In this document: piece after piece, positions 1 to 8,919 of the stretch
How the letters are laid out: every line of letters begins with the position of its first letter
Position numbering within the stretch: the stretch's first letter is position 1
DNA from: Lentzea fradiae
Lineage (GTDB): Bacteria; Actinomycetota; Actinomycetes; Mycobacteriales; Pseudonocardiaceae
Assembly (NCBI RefSeq): GCF_900100955.1
Contig: NZ_FNCC01000008.1
Location: forward strand, 124,001-188,000
Length of the DNA stretch: 64,000 nt
Direction of reading: 5' to 3'
Notes under the pieces: generated by a model
Told to the model about the DNA's origin: nothing
Seen by the model: the letters and a program-made list of their open reading frames with translations, nothing else
Databases searched by the model: none
Made by a program: the position numbers and the translations under genes

Positions 1-759
1 CAGGCGCTCGTTGGTCGTGAGGTGCAGCCGCACGCCGTCGGTGAAGCTCGATGTCGCGCGCAGGATGTTCAGCAGGTACGCGGTGGAGGCGGCGGACAGC
101 AGCTCGCCGTCGACGAGCTTCTGCAGCATCGTGTGGGTCTCGCGGGCCGTGGTGGTGCCGAGGAAGAACCGGTTCGGGTTCGCGACCGGGATGACCTGCG
201 TGTGCACGAACCCCTTGGCGCGCAGGATCTCGTTGAGCTCCAGGGCCGGCACGACGAGACCGCACAGGCGGACCGCGGTGTTGTCGGAGACCGTGAGCAG
301 GTTCGCGAGAGCGTGCCCGACGGTGACCTCGCTCGGGTACCCGCCGTCGAGCGCGAAGATGCCGTCGGTGTCCTGGATGACGATGTCGGCCGAGACCGTC
401 ACCGTCTGGTCGAGCCGGACGAGCCCGCGGTCGACCTTGTCGAGCACCGCGACGGCGACGGCGATCTTGTTCACGCTGTACGCCTCGACGATCGCGTCCG
501 CGTTCTCGTCCACGGCGGCCTTCGCCCTGCCGTCGAGGTCGGCGACGGTGATCAGCGACGACCACGTGCCGCGCGCTCTGCGGGTCTGCCGCTTGTAGAT
601 CTGGGCGACGCGTTTGCGCGACCTGTCCGCGGTCGTCGGGAATCGTTCGACCTCTGCCTCCGCGTCTTCCTGGGCCTGGGCTGTGCCCTGGGAGCCGAGC
701 ACGGCCGTCGCGGCCGCGACGGTTCCCAGCCCGAACACGGACCTGCGGTTCAAATTCAT
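1..759 (-). CDS. Class A beta-lactamase-like serine hydrolase, Tat-exported (partial)
   Basis: Read from ATG at 759 the frame stays open to base 1, so 253 residues are present and the C-terminus lies outside the window. Residues 1-30 look like a Tat signal peptide: N-R-R-S-V-F-G, then an Ala-rich hydrophobic stretch ending in A-Q-A. Penicillin-binding/beta-lactamase fold motifs are visible: S95-V-N-K98 (SxxK, nucleophile S95) and S158-D-N160 (SDN loop) at the spacing expected for class A enzymes. The omega-loop stretch reads P-A-L-E-L-N (171-176), so the general-base Glu of class A ExxLN is not obvious. It may therefore be a cell-wall hydrolase or non-hydrolytic penicillin binder rather than a true beta-lactamase. 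The KTG motif would lie beyond the window edge. Confidence 0.8.
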   Translation of the reverse strand, partial: MNLNRRSVFGLGTVAAATAVLGSQGTAQAQEDAEAEVERFPTTADRSRKRVAQIYKRQTRRARGTWSSLITVADLDGRAKAAVDENADAIVEAYSVNKIAVAVAVLDKVDRGLVRLDQTVTVSADIVIQDTDGIFALDGGYPSEVTVGHALANLLTVSDNTAVRLCGLVVPALELNEILRAKGFVHTQVIPVANPNRFFLGTTTARETHTMLQKLVDGELLSAASTAYLLNILRATSSFTDGVRLHLTTNERL

Positions 760-812
760 GCCGGGTATCAAAACAGGCGGCACTGACGTTTCCCTGACTA
801 GGGTTCCCGATC

Positions 813-1493
813 ATGGAACAGGTGTTCGTGGTGACCGGCGCATCGCGCGGAATCGGGGCGGCGACCGCCTCCCTCGCTGCTCAGGCGGGGTATCGGGTGG
901 TCAGGGCGGCGCGTTCGGTCGAAGAATCCGTCGGTGACCGAGGCTGGGACGCGAAATGTGACGTGTCCTCGTGGAACTCGGTGCAGGAACTCATGTCCCG
1001 CGTGGAATCACGTTGGGGACGAATAGATGTCGTGTTCGCCAATGCGGGCGTTTCGGTGGACACGTCCTTCACGTCCGAGGAGGGCGCGGACCCGTCCGAG
1101 TGGACGAGCATGGTCGTCACCAACGTCTGCGGTCCCGCCTTCACGGCCCGCGCCGCGATGCCCGCGCTGCGGCGGCACGGCGGCCACCTCGTGCTGACCG
1201 GGTCGGCCGCGGGCCGCGGTGTCCGGCCGGGCAACCTGTACTCGGCGACCAAGTGGGCGGTCACGGGCCTGGCCCAGGCCATCCGCGCCGAGGCGGTCGG
1301 GACGGGCGTGCGCGTCACCGTCGTCCAGCCGGGGCTCGTGGACACCGAGGCGATCCCCGCCTCCCGCGCCCACGACCCGAAGCTGGCGCCGGAGGACGTG
1401 GGCAGGGCGGTGCTCTACGCGGTCTCGCAGCCGCCCGCGGTGGACGTCAACGAGATCCTGATCAGGCCGACCGGCCAGGCGGCCCACCGCTGA
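813..1493 (+). CDS. SDR family NAD(P)-dependent oxidoreductase
   Basis: 226-residue classical short-chain dehydrogenase. The cofactor-binding T-G-A-S-R-G-I-G motif is at residues 8-15, N77-A-G in the middle, and the catalytic Ser131 and Y143-S-A-T-K147 follow in the expected order. The substrate is unknown; the basic S11-R12 pair after the first Gly suggests NADP(H) preference (inference). There is no clear Shine-Dalgarno sequence. A -10-like TAGGGT at 799-804 ends 8 bases before the ATG, so a leaderless transcript is possible. It is divergent from the exported hydrolase and convergent with the next gene, with only 9 bases between stops. Confidence 0.9.
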   Translation: MEQVFVVTGASRGIGAATASLAAQAGYRVVRAARSVEESVGDRGWDAKCDVSSWNSVQELMSRVESRWGRIDVVFANAGVSVDTSFTSEEGADPSEWTSMVVTNVCGPAFTARAAMPALRRHGGHLVLTGSAAGRGVRPGNLYSATKWAVTGLAQAIRAEAVGTGVRVTVVQPGLVDTEAIPASRAHDPKLAPEDVGRAVLYAVSQPPAVDVNEILIRPTGQAAHR

Positions 1494-1502
1494 GCGCGGG
1501 GC

Positions 1503-2309
1503 TCACCCCTCGCGGAGGAACTCCAGCAGCAGCGCGTTGACCTCGTCCGGCCGCTCCAGGTAGCCGATGTGCCCGCAGTCGGCGACCTCGGTGTAGCGGG
1601 CACCCGGGATCGCGTCCGCCACCTCGCGCGAGAGCCGGGGCGGCAGCAGGACGTCGTCGGCGAACCCGATCACCAGCGTCCGCGTGGTGATCGCCCGGTA
1701 CGCCTCCAGCCGGGACTCGAAGTCGGCGAGGTCGAGCTGCGCGCGTTCGCCCGCGCTCAGCGCCGACCCGCCGAACTCGAACAGCTGCAGCCAGTCGTTG
1801 GCGGCGGTCGGGTCGGCGAGCGTCGCCGGCGACAGGTTGCGGACCACCGACGCCACCGCGTAGAACGCGGCCGGCACCTCGGTGCCCTGGTCGTGCAGCT
1901 CGGCCACCGCCCGCGACCACGCCCGCTGCACCGGTTCGACCCGCCCGTAGGTGGCCATCAGCACAGCCGACCGCACCAGCGACGGGTGCGCCAGCGCCAG
2001 CTCCTGCGTGACGCGCGCGCCCAGCGACGTGCCGATGACGTGCGCCGGTCCGCCGCCGAGGTGGGAGATCACCGCCGCGGTGTCGGCCACCATGTCGTCG
2101 ATCGTGAAGCCCTCCGCGCACTCCGACGACGGCCTGATGCCGCGGTTGTCGAAGTACGCGACCCGGTAGCCCGCCTTGACCAGCGCCGGTACCTGGTAGG
2201 AGCGCCAGACGCGGCCGGGACTGCCGGTGCCCATCACGAGCACGACGAGGTCGCCGGAACCCTCGGTCTGGACGTTCAGCTCGATGCCGTTCAGCGGGAC
2301 GAGTGCCAT
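1503..2309 (-). CDS. Alpha/beta fold hydrolase
   Basis: 268 residues with a typical alpha/beta hydrolase layout. The oxyanion region is near M-G-T-G-S (26-30), F-D-N-R-G follows at about 53-57, and the nucleophile elbow G93-T-S95-L-G places Ser95 as nucleophile. Late Asp and His candidates occur in G-F-A-D-D and D-C-G-H-I-G-Y. There is no signal peptide, so it is cytosolic. The family covers esterases, haloperoxidase-like and lactonase-like enzymes, and the substrate cannot be read from sequence. It lies 10 bases downstream of the DUF985 gene on the same strand and is probably co-transcribed with it and the GGDEF gene. Confidence 0.85.
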   Translation of the reverse strand: MALVPLNGIELNVQTEGSGDLVVLVMGTGSPGRVWRSYQVPALVKAGYRVAYFDNRGIRPSSECAEGFTIDDMVADTAAVISHLGGGPAHVIGTSLGARVTQELALAHPSLVRSAVLMATYGRVEPVQRAWSRAVAELHDQGTEVPAAFYAVASVVRNLSPATLADPTAANDWLQLFEFGGSALSAGERAQLDLADFESRLEAYRAITTRTLVIGFADDVLLPPRLSREVADAIPGARYTEVADCGHIGYLERPDEVNALLLEFLREG

Positions 2310-2319
2310 TCCGTGGATC

Positions 2320-2751
2320 TTAGAAGCGGCACAAGGGCCTGATCATCGCCGCGTGGGACGGATAACGGGCGCACAGGTCCTCGGCGTGCCCGAACGTCAC
2401 GACGTCGTCGGTGTACGGCGGCACCACGACCGTGCCGACCAGCGACCAGTCGCCGACGGGCGCGCTGCCCTGCCACACCCCCGCCGGGACCACGACCTGC
2501 GGGTTCGACGCGCTCAGCACCGGTTCGGCGACCGAGCCGTCCGGGTGCAGCAGCAGCATCCGCAACGGCGACCCGGCGTGGAAGCTGTAGATCTCCAGGT
2601 GCTCCAGCACGTGCATGCCGGAGAAGTCGGGCCGCCGCAGCAGGTACGTGATCGCGGACGCCTCCTCCGAGCGGTGCGTCTGCGCGAAGTACCCGCCCTC
2701 GACGGGCAGCTCCCGCAGGCCGAGGTCGCTGATCAGCTGTTCAGGGGTCAC
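2320..2751 (-). CDS. DUF985 family cupin protein
   Basis: 143-residue single-domain cupin of the DUF985 type. Recognisable features are the N-terminal pattern L-P-V-E-G-G-Y-F-A-Q-T-H-R-S, a central histidine-rich strand (M-H-V-L-E-H-L-E-I-Y-S-F-H) and the late G-V-W-Q-G motif. Members are small beta-barrel proteins suspected of sugar or small-molecule binding, without an assigned reaction. The start overlaps the stop of the upstream GGDEF gene by 4 bases, which suggests translational coupling. Confidence 0.85.
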   Translation of the reverse strand: MTPEQLISDLGLRELPVEGGYFAQTHRSEEASAITYLLRRPDFSGMHVLEHLEIYSFHAGSPLRMLLLHPDGSVAEPVLSASNPQVVVPAGVWQGSAPVGDWSLVGTVVVPPYTDDVVTFGHAEDLCARYPSHAAMIRPLCRF

Positions 2752-4232
2752 GTCATCTCCGGGAGCGGGGAACCGTGCACGACGACCGCGCCGGAGCCAC
2801 GCCGCTTCGCCGCGTACATCGCGGCGTCCGCGGCACCGAGCAGGTCGTCCGCCGTCACGGCGGGGTCGTGCGAGAACCGTTGGGCCACACCGATGCTGGC
2901 GTGCACCCGGTACGCCCTGCCGTGCACCTCGTGCGGGGGTGCCAGCGCGTCGCGCAGCCGCGCGCCGAGCTCGTCCGCGTCGCCGCCGTCGACCAGCACG
3001 CCGAACTCGTCACCGCCCAGCCGGGCGACCGTGTCCTCGGCGCGGACGCTGTTCTTCAGCCGCGCGGCGACGTTGCGCAGCACGATGTCGCCTTCGGCGT
3101 GCCCGTTGTTGTCGTTGACGGCCTTGAAGCCGTCCACGTCGATGAACAGCAGGACCAACGGCCGGGTGCGGTCGCGGACGGCCAGCGCGCGCTCCAGCCG
3201 TTCGCGGAACAGGGAGCGGTTCGCGACACCGGTCAACGGGTCGTGCGTCGCCTCGTGCCGCAGCTGCTCGCGCGAGACGCGGAGCTGGTCCACCAGGCGG
3301 ACGTTGTCCATCAGCGTCAGCAGCTGCCGCACGATCACGAGGCCCACGACCGCGAACCCGACGTAGATCTCCACCGGCTTGAGCCGCCCGCCCGTCGCCG
3401 TGTTCCAGACGACGAAGAGGCTCGTGATCGCGAGAGGCAGGTACGGCACGAGCAGGTGCAGCATGTCCGCCATGCGCATCCGTCCCGGCGTGGGCTCGTG
3501 GTCACGCGCCGGCGCCAGCGCGCTGAGGAAGAACAACGCGGGACACAGCATGAACCCGATGTCCGCGCTCGTGGGGATCGCCAGGGCGCCCTGGGAGATG
3601 TAGTAGGCGAACACCCAGCCCGACCACGACTGCGCGACACCGGCCAGCGCGATGAACAGCATCGGCCACTGCCGCACGGACAGGTGCGTCCACGACAGCA
3701 CGACGATCGTCACGAGCAGCACCAGGTACGAGGCGGGGTGCACGACGACGGTGGCGAAACCGAGGCCGCCGGTGGCCCACTTGCGGGTCAGCGACTCCAG
3801 CGCCGACACCCATGTCAGCACGAACAGCGACCCGATCACGATCAGCCCGTCGAGCACGACCACGGTGCGGCTGCGGTAGTTCGGCAGCTGGTCGTCCTTG
3901 CGCCGCCGCTGCGCCTTCACCACCACCGCGGCCAGGCACAGGTACGGCACCAGCGTGAACCCGATGGGCGCGATCGTCGTCGACGGCAGCTGCACGCCGA
4001 GGATCTGCTGCCCCCAGATCCACGCGGAGAGCCCGGTCGCCAGGCTCGCCATCGCCGCCGTCATCCATCCGTCGCGGCGGCGGGCGTAGACCACCAGCGC
4101 CGCCACGGCGAACCCCAGCTGCACCAGCTTGTCGACCGCGGTGCCGACCTGCCTCGGGGCCGTGATCGCGACGAGGATCGCGAGGGCCATGAAGGTGCCG
4201 ACGCACCCCGCAACCACCCAGAACCTCTTCAC
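2748..4232 (-). CDS. Membrane-bound GGDEF diguanylate cyclase
   Basis: About 494 residues: an N-terminal half of roughly nine to ten hydrophobic segments, a short linker, then a GGDEF domain (about 330-494) beginning H-D-P-L-T-G-V-A-N-R. The signature G-G-D-E-F is intact, so c-di-GMP synthesis is likely. No EAL domain is present. A longer frame begins at 4262, but GTG at 4232 is preferred because GGGAG lies 5 bases upstream. It is the first gene of a minus-strand unit with the DUF985 and hydrolase genes, divergent from ruvC. The many-helix input domain suggests sensing of a membrane or extracytoplasmic signal, ligand unknown. Confidence 0.85.
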   Translation of the reverse strand: MKRFWVVAGCVGTFMALAILVAITAPRQVGTAVDKLVQLGFAVAALVVYARRRDGWMTAAMASLATGLSAWIWGQQILGVQLPSTTIAPIGFTLVPYLCLAAVVVKAQRRRKDDQLPNYRSRTVVVLDGLIVIGSLFVLTWVSALESLTRKWATGGLGFATVVVHPASYLVLLVTIVVLSWTHLSVRQWPMLFIALAGVAQSWSGWVFAYYISQGALAIPTSADIGFMLCPALFFLSALAPARDHEPTPGRMRMADMLHLLVPYLPLAITSLFVVWNTATGGRLKPVEIYVGFAVVGLVIVRQLLTLMDNVRLVDQLRVSREQLRHEATHDPLTGVANRSLFRERLERALAVRDRTRPLVLLFIDVDGFKAVNDNNGHAEGDIVLRNVAARLKNSVRAEDTVARLGGDEFGVLVDGGDADELGARLRDALAPPHEVHGRAYRVHASIGVAQRFSHDPAVTADDLLGAADAAMYAAKRRGSGAVVVHGSPLPEMT

Positions 4233-4311
4233 CGCGACTCCCAGTGATCGAAACCCGATCACCGTAGTGACGCCGGAGCGGAATTGTCGAACCGTGTCGG
4301 TGCGGTTCGCC

Positions 4312-4317
4312 TATAGG
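4312..4317 (+). promoter_or_regulatory. Possible -10 element of ruvC
   Basis: TATAGG lies 16 bases before the LexA box and 53 bases before the ruvC GTG. A TTGTCG at 4284-4289 is the nearest -35-like match, but the 22-base spacing is too long to be convincing. If transcription starts near 4324, the LexA box sits just downstream of the start site, a workable repression position. Confidence 0.35.
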
Positions 4318-4332
4318 TGCATTGGATAAGGT

Positions 4333-4348
4333 TCGAACTGTTGTTCGT
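4333..4348 (+). promoter_or_regulatory. LexA (SOS) box upstream of ruvC
   Basis: TCGAAC-TGTT-GTTCGT matches the actinobacterial SOS consensus TCGAAC-N4-GTTCGA at 11 of 12 defined positions. It ends 21 bases before the ruvC start at 4370. Holliday-junction genes are classic SOS members, so LexA repression of ruvCAB is a natural reading. The site also argues for the internal GTG start of ruvC, because the longer frame from 4322 would place the operator inside the coding sequence. Confidence 0.8.
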
Positions 4349-4369
4349 TCGTCGATCCGGGGAGCTGTC

Positions 4370-4936
4370 GTGCGGGTGTTCGGGGTCGACCCCGGTCTGA
4401 CCAGGTGCGGCTTCGGCGTGGTCGACGGAGGACCGGGCCGCGTCGTGCGCGCCGTCGCCGTCGACGTCCTGCGCACCCCCGTCGACGCTCCGCTGTCCGT
4501 GCGACTGCACGAGCTCTACGACGGCGTCTGCCAGTGGCTGGACCGTTATGAACCACAGGTCGTGGCGATCGAACGCGTCTTCGCCCAGCACAACGTCCGC
4601 ACCGCGATGGGCGTCGCCCAGGCGTCCGGCGTCGTCGCGCTGGCCGCCGCCCAGCGGGGCCTGCCCGTCGAGTTCCACACGCCGTCCGAGGTGAAGGCCG
4701 CCGTCACCGGGTCGGGCCGCGCGGACAAGGCGCAGGTGACCGCGATGGTGACGAAGCTGCTCGGCCTCAAGGTGGCGCCCAAGCCCGCCGACGCCGCCGA
4801 CGCGCTCGCCCTCGCCATCTGCCACCACTGGCGCGCCCCCCTGCGCTCCAGGCTGGAGGAGGCCCAGGCCAGGGCGGCCGAGCTGGCGCGCGTGCACAAG
4901 GCGAAGCTCGCCGAGGCCGCCAAGCGCGCCCACTAG
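4370..4936 (+). CDS. ruvC: Crossover junction endodeoxyribonuclease RuvC
   Basis: 188-residue RuvC resolvase, which cuts Holliday junctions within the RuvABC complex. The N-terminus [14 protein letters not shown] is the family signature, with catalytic Asp7. Further acidic residues occur in A-I-E-R-V-F and in the C-terminal [15 protein letters not shown] at 4370 is chosen because GGGGAG precedes it by about 5 bases and it matches the usual family N-terminus; an in-frame ATG at 4322 would add 16 unusual residues across the LexA box. It is followed by ruvA after 32 bases. Confidence 0.96.
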   Translation: MRVFGVDPGLTRCGFGVVDGGPGRVVRAVAVDVLRTPVDAPLSVRLHELYDGVCQWLDRYEPQVVAIERVFAQHNVRTAMGVAQASGVVALAAAQRGLPVEFHTPSEVKAAVTGSGRADKAQVTAMVTKLLGLKVAPKPADAADALALAICHHWRAPLRSRLEEAQARAAELARVHKAKLAEAAKRAH

Positions 4937-4968
4937 TCTTCCCAGCACACCACCACCGGAGGAACCAG

Positions 4969-5550
4969 GTGATCTCGTCACTGCGCGGCCAGGTGCAGCA
5001 CGTCGGCCTCGACCACGCCGTCGTCGAGGTGGGCGGCGTCGGGTTCGCCGTCCAGGCGACCCCCGGCACGCTCGCCGGTCTGCGCCGCGGCGAGGAGGCG
5101 CACCTCGCCACCACCCTGGTCGTCCGCGAGGACAGCCTCACCCTGTTCGGGTTCGCCGACGCCGAGGCCCGCGAGCTGTTCGGCCTGCTGCAGACCGTCA
5201 GCGGCATCGGCCCGCGCATCGCGCTCGCGACCCTCGCCGTGCTGGAGCCGGACAAGCTGCGGCACGCCCTCGCCGAGGGCAACATCAGCGTGCTCACCCA
5301 GGTTCCCGGCATCGGCAAGAAGGGCGCCGAGCGCCTGGTCATCGAGCTGCGCGACAAGGTCGGCCAGCTGCCAGCGACCACCACCCCCGCGCACAGCCAG
5401 ACCCGCGACCACGTCGTGGAGGCCCTGCTCGGGCTCGGCTTCCCCGCCAAGGCGGCGGAGAGCACCGTCGACAAGGTCCTCTCCGACAACCCCGACCAGT
5501 CCACCCCTGCCGTCCTGCGCCGCGCGCTCGCGACCCTGGGGCGCAAATGA
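4969..5550 (+). CDS. ruvA: Holliday junction branch migration protein RuvA
   Basis: 193-residue RuvA, which binds the four-way junction as a tetramer and loads the RuvB motor. The N-terminal OB-fold starts M-I-S-S-L-R-G, the central helix-hairpin-helix pair contains G-I-G-P-R-I-A and [10 protein letters not shown], and a C-terminal three-helix RuvB-binding domain (A-L-L-G-L-G-F-P) follows. GTG at 4969 is preceded by a strong GGAGGAA. The stop overlaps ruvB by 4 bases. Confidence 0.96.
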   Translation: MISSLRGQVQHVGLDHAVVEVGGVGFAVQATPGTLAGLRRGEEAHLATTLVVREDSLTLFGFADAEARELFGLLQTVSGIGPRIALATLAVLEPDKLRHALAEGNISVLTQVPGIGKKGAERLVIELRDKVGQLPATTTPAHSQTRDHVVEALLGLGFPAKAAESTVDKVLSDNPDQSTPAVLRRALATLGRK

Positions 5551-6560
5551 CCGACGACGAGCTGAGCCCGTACGTCGCGCCCGCCGAACGCGACATCGAG
5601 ACGAGCCTCCGCCCGGCCGACCTGCACGAGTTCGTCGGCCAGCAGCGTGTGCGCGAGCAGCTCGAACTGGTCCTGCACGGCGCCATGCGCCGCGGCACCG
5701 CACCGGACCACGTGCTGCTCAGCGGCCCTCCCGGCCTCGGCAAGACGTCCCTCGCCATGATCATCGCCAAGGAGCTCGGCGCCGCGATCCGCATCACCAG
5801 CGGACCGGCCCTGGAACGGGCGGGCGACCTCGCGGCCATGCTGTCCAACCTGGTCGAGGGCGACGTCCTGTTCATCGACGAGATCCACCGGATGGCCCGC
5901 CCCGCCGAGGAGATGCTCTACCTCGCGATGGAGGACTTCCGGGTCGACGTCGTCGTCGGCAAGGGCCCCGGCGCGACCAGCATCCCGCTCGACATCGCCC
6001 CGTTCACGCTGGTCGGAGCCACGACCAGGTCGGGAGCGCTGACGGGCCCCCTGCGCGACAGGTTCGGCTTCACCGGCCACATGGAGTTCTACAGCGCCGA
6101 CGAGCTCGACCTCATCGTGAAGCGCAGCGCCAAGATCCTCGGCGTCGACCTGCACGACGACGGCGCGCTGGAGATCGCCGGCCGCTCCAGGGGCACCCCG
6201 CGCATCGCGAACAGGCTGCTGCGCCGCGTCCGCGACTTCGCCGAGGTCAGGGCCGACGGCAGGGTCACGCGGGAGATCGCCAGGCAGGCCCTGGAGGTCT
6301 ACGACGTCGACGAGCTCGGCCTCGACCGGCTCGACCGCGCGGTGCTGTCCGCCCTGGTCAAGAGCTTCGGCGGGGGCCCGGTCGGGGTGTCCACCCTCGC
6401 GGTCGCCGTCGGTGAGGAGCCGACCACCGTCGAAGAGGTCTGCGAACCGTATTTGGTCCGGGCTGGCATGCTTGCCCGGACACCGCGCGGACGAGTGGCG
6501 ACGCCCGCCGCGTGGCACCACCTGGGGCTGGAGCCGCCCGCCGGAGATCAACTGTGGTGA
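5547..6560 (+). CDS. ruvB: Holliday junction branch migration DNA helicase RuvB
   Basis: 337-residue AAA+ ATPase that drives branch migration. Walker A G-P-P-G-L-G-K-T is at about 56-63, Walker B D-E-I-H-R follows L-F-I, sensor 1 lies in G-A-T-T-R-S-G, and the arginine-finger region G-P-L-R-D-R-F-G is present. The C-terminal winged helix binds DNA ([17 protein letters not shown]). ATGA overlap with ruvA indicates coupling. The order ruvCAB then yajC-secDF is the usual actinobacterial one. Confidence 0.97.
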   Translation: MTDDELSPYVAPAERDIETSLRPADLHEFVGQQRVREQLELVLHGAMRRGTAPDHVLLSGPPGLGKTSLAMIIAKELGAAIRITSGPALERAGDLAAMLSNLVEGDVLFIDEIHRMARPAEEMLYLAMEDFRVDVVVGKGPGATSIPLDIAPFTLVGATTRSGALTGPLRDRFGFTGHMEFYSADELDLIVKRSAKILGVDLHDDGALEIAGRSRGTPRIANRLLRRVRDFAEVRADGRVTREIARQALEVYDVDELGLDRLDRAVLSALVKSFGGGPVGVSTLAVAVGEEPTTVEEVCEPYLVRAGMLARTPRGRVATPAAWHHLGLEPPAGDQLW

Positions 6561-6629
6561 CCTGGCACAATCGGTGAAAGCACCTGGACATATCGGACGT
6601 GCGTCGAGGCATGTCCACCTGATCGGAGA

Positions 6630-7001
6630 ATGATGGGCAACCTTTCGTCTTTGATGTTCCCGTTGCTTCTGGTTCTGCTGGCGGTGCCGCTGTTCCTCAG
6701 CGCGCGCAAGCAGAAGCGGGCGATGGCCGAGCAGCAGCAGCTGCAGAGCTCGCTCCAGCCGGGTGACAAGGTCATGACGACTTCGGGGCTCTACGGCACC
6801 GTCGCCGACGCGAGCCACGACACCACCATCGACATCGAGATCTCCGAGGGTGTCGTCACCCGGTGGCTGCGTGCCGCGATCCGCGAGAAGGTCGCGGACA
6901 CCGACGAGGCCGTCGTGGAGGACTCCGCCGACGAGACCGGCGAGCAGCCGGTGGGCGCGGCTCAGGTCGCGGAGCCCCTGGACCACAACGCCAAGAAGTA
7001 A
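6630..7001 (+). CDS. yajC: Preprotein translocase accessory subunit YajC
   Basis: 123 residues: one N-terminal membrane helix (about 6-24), a basic stretch R-K-Q-K-R, then the YajC core L-Q-P-G-D-K-V-M-T-T-S-G-L-Y-G-T-V. An acidic C-terminal tail follows (about 85-123), variable in the family. YajC is part of the SecDF-YajC holo-translocon. Two ATG codons are adjacent (6630, 6633) and either could serve; GGAGA lies just upstream. It is separated from secD by a hairpin and 129 bases, so secDF may be transcribed partly independently. Confidence 0.93.
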   Translation: MMGNLSSLMFPLLLVLLAVPLFLSARKQKRAMAEQQQLQSSLQPGDKVMTTSGLYGTVADASHDTTIDIEISEGVVTRWLRAAIREKVADTDEAVVEDSADETGEQPVGAAQVAEPLDHNAKK

Positions 7002-7018
7002 GCGGCGAGTCGTGACAC

Positions 7019-7055
7019 CCTGGAGTTGGCAACTGTGAACACCGCCAACTCCAGG
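7019..7055 (+). terminator. Perfect 12-bp hairpin between yajC and secD
   Basis: CCTGGAGTTGGC (7019-7030) and GCCAACTCCAGG (7044-7055) pair perfectly around a 13-base loop, 17 bases after the yajC stop. There is no T-run, as is common for actinobacterial hairpin terminators. It may terminate or attenuate transcription from the ruv-yajC unit ahead of secDF. Confidence 0.55.
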
Positions 7056-7130
7056 TAGTGACGCGCGGTTCACGCGGGTCGCGTTACGCTGCGCCCTCGT
7101 AAACCATCGCTACTAGGAGACGGACGGATC

Positions 7131-8918
7131 GTGGCACCTCCGGCCGGGCAAATTCGCCCCGCGAAGTATCTGGCGAGTTTTGTCCTCATCGTGGTCGCTC
7201 TTTACGCCCTGGTGTTCTTGACCGGGAACGGTTCGGCCAAACCCAAGCTCGGTATCGACCTCCAGGGCGGCACGCTCGTCACCCTGACCGCTCGTCAGGA
7301 AGACGGCGCCCAGCCGAGCGAGGAAGCGCTCAACCGCGCACGCGACCTCATCGAGGTGCGCGTCAACGGTCTCGGCGTCTCCGGTGCCGAGGTCGTGCGC
7401 GACGGCAACAACCTGGTGATCACCGTTCCCGGCGCGGACGGCGAAGGCGCGAAGGGCCTCGGCCAGACCGCCCGCCTCGCGTTCCGCAAGGTCCTCGGCC
7501 AGCCGGTCCCGGCGGGCACGCCGGCCACGGCGCCGACCTCCACCAGCCCCGCGCCGTCGAGCAGCGCGAGCACGCCGCCGTCCGCGACGGGCGAGAGCGC
7601 GAGCCCGCCGCCGTCGAGCGACGCCCCGCAGGGCCGCCCCGCGCCGAACCTCGCCGCGCAGCCGTCCAGCACGGAGCCCAGCAGCCCCGCGCCGTCGTCC
7701 TCCAGCGCGCCCACCTCCACGCCGTCCGCCCCCTCCAACGTCGACCCGAAGATCGCCGAGGAGATCCAGGCGGCCAAGGCGATGCGGCAGAGCACGGACC
7801 CGCAGGTCCTCCAGCAGGCCGCGCTCATGCTCGACTGCACGCAGCCCGACCCGCTGCGCGGCAACGACGACCTGGACAAGCCGCTCGTCACCTGCGACGA
7901 GAAGGGCGAGTTCAAGTACACGCTGGCCCCGGTGAACCCTCCCAAGGAGGACACCGAGACCAAGGCCGACGACTACTCGAACTACTCCCGCCTCACCGGT
8001 GAGGACATCAACGACGCCGTCGCGAACAACAACCCGAACGGCACCGGCTACGTCGTCAACCTCGACTTCAAGTCCGAGGGCGGCACCAAGTGGGCCGCGT
8101 TCACCTCGGCCAACGTCCAGCAGGCCGTCGCGGTCGTGCTCGACGGCGAGGTCATGTCCGCGCCCACGATCCAGTCGGCCATCACCGGCGGCTCGACCGA
8201 GATCAGCGGCAAGTTCACGCTGAAGGAAGCCCAGAACCTCGCGAACACGCTGAAGTACGGCGCGCTGCCGCTGTCCTTCGACTCCTCCGAGGCCCAGACC
8301 GTCTCGCCGACGCTGGGGCTCGCCTCGCTCAAGGCCGGTCTGATCGCGGGTGGCCTCGGCCTCGCGCTGGTCTTCGTCTACTGCCTGTTCTACTACCGGC
8401 TCCTGGGCTTCCTGACGATCCTGTCGCTGATCCTGTCCGGTGTCGTCGTCTTCGGCGTGCTGGTGCTGCTCGGCCGCTGGATCGGGTTCACCCTCGACCT
8501 CGCCGGCATCGCGGGCTTCATCATCGCGATCGGCATCACGGCCGACTCGTTCATCGTCTTCTTCGAACGTCTGAAAGACGAGGTGCGCGAGGGCCGGTCG
8601 TTCCGCTCCGCCGTGCCGCGCGCCTGGGTCCGGTCCCGCCGCACGATCCTCTCCGCCGACGCGGTCAGCTTCATCGCCGCCGCCGTGCTGTACGTGATCG
8701 CCGTCGGTCAGGTGAAGGGCTTCGCGTTCACCCTGGGCATGTCGACGGTCCTCGACCTCGTCGTCGTGTTCCTCGTGACGCACCCGCTGGTCGCCCTCGC
8801 GTCGAAGTCGAAGTTCCTCTCCAACCCGAAGTTCTCCGGTCTGGGAGGTGCCGCCCGTCAGGGAGCGGCCCACCGCGCGAGCGTCGCCGGCAAGCCCGCC
8901 GCCGTGAAGGAGGTCTGA
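7131..8918 (+). CDS. secD: Protein translocase subunit SecD
   Basis: 595 residues. The N-terminal membrane helix (about 13-31) is followed by the periplasmic P1 region beginning L-G-I-D-L-Q-G-G-T, and by a C-terminal block of five helices (about 395-570) typical of RND-type SecD (T-A-D-S-F-I-V-F-F-E-R motif). SecD with SecF uses the proton gradient to pull exported proteins through SecYEG. A Ser/Pro/Ala-rich low-complexity insert fills about residues 126-203 of the extracytoplasmic domain, which is longer than in enteric SecD. GTG at 7131 follows TAGGAGA. It is separated from secF by one base. Confidence 0.96.
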   Translation: MAPPAGQIRPAKYLASFVLIVVALYALVFLTGNGSAKPKLGIDLQGGTLVTLTARQEDGAQPSEEALNRARDLIEVRVNGLGVSGAEVVRDGNNLVITVPGADGEGAKGLGQTARLAFRKVLGQPVPAGTPATAPTSTSPAPSSSASTPPSATGESASPPPSSDAPQGRPAPNLAAQPSSTEPSSPAPSSSSAPTSTPSAPSNVDPKIAEEIQAAKAMRQSTDPQVLQQAALMLDCTQPDPLRGNDDLDKPLVTCDEKGEFKYTLAPVNPPKEDTETKADDYSNYSRLTGEDINDAVANNNPNGTGYVVNLDFKSEGGTKWAAFTSANVQQAVAVVLDGEVMSAPTIQSAITGGSTEISGKFTLKEAQNLANTLKYGALPLSFDSSEAQTVSPTLGLASLKAGLIAGGLGLALVFVYCLFYYRLLGFLTILSLILSGVVVFGVLVLLGRWIGFTLDLAGIAGFIIAIGITADSFIVFFERLKDEVREGRSFRSAVPRAWVRSRRTILSADAVSFIAAAVLYVIAVGQVKGFAFTLGMSTVLDLVVVFLVTHPLVALASKSKFLSNPKFSGLGGAARQGAAHRASVAGKPAAVKEV

Positions 8919-8919
8919 C

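Noticed and set aside
4288-4309. CGAAC and GTTCG inverted arms upstream of ruvC as a second LexA box
   Set aside because: The arms are 12 bases apart rather than 4, so they do not fit the SOS operator.
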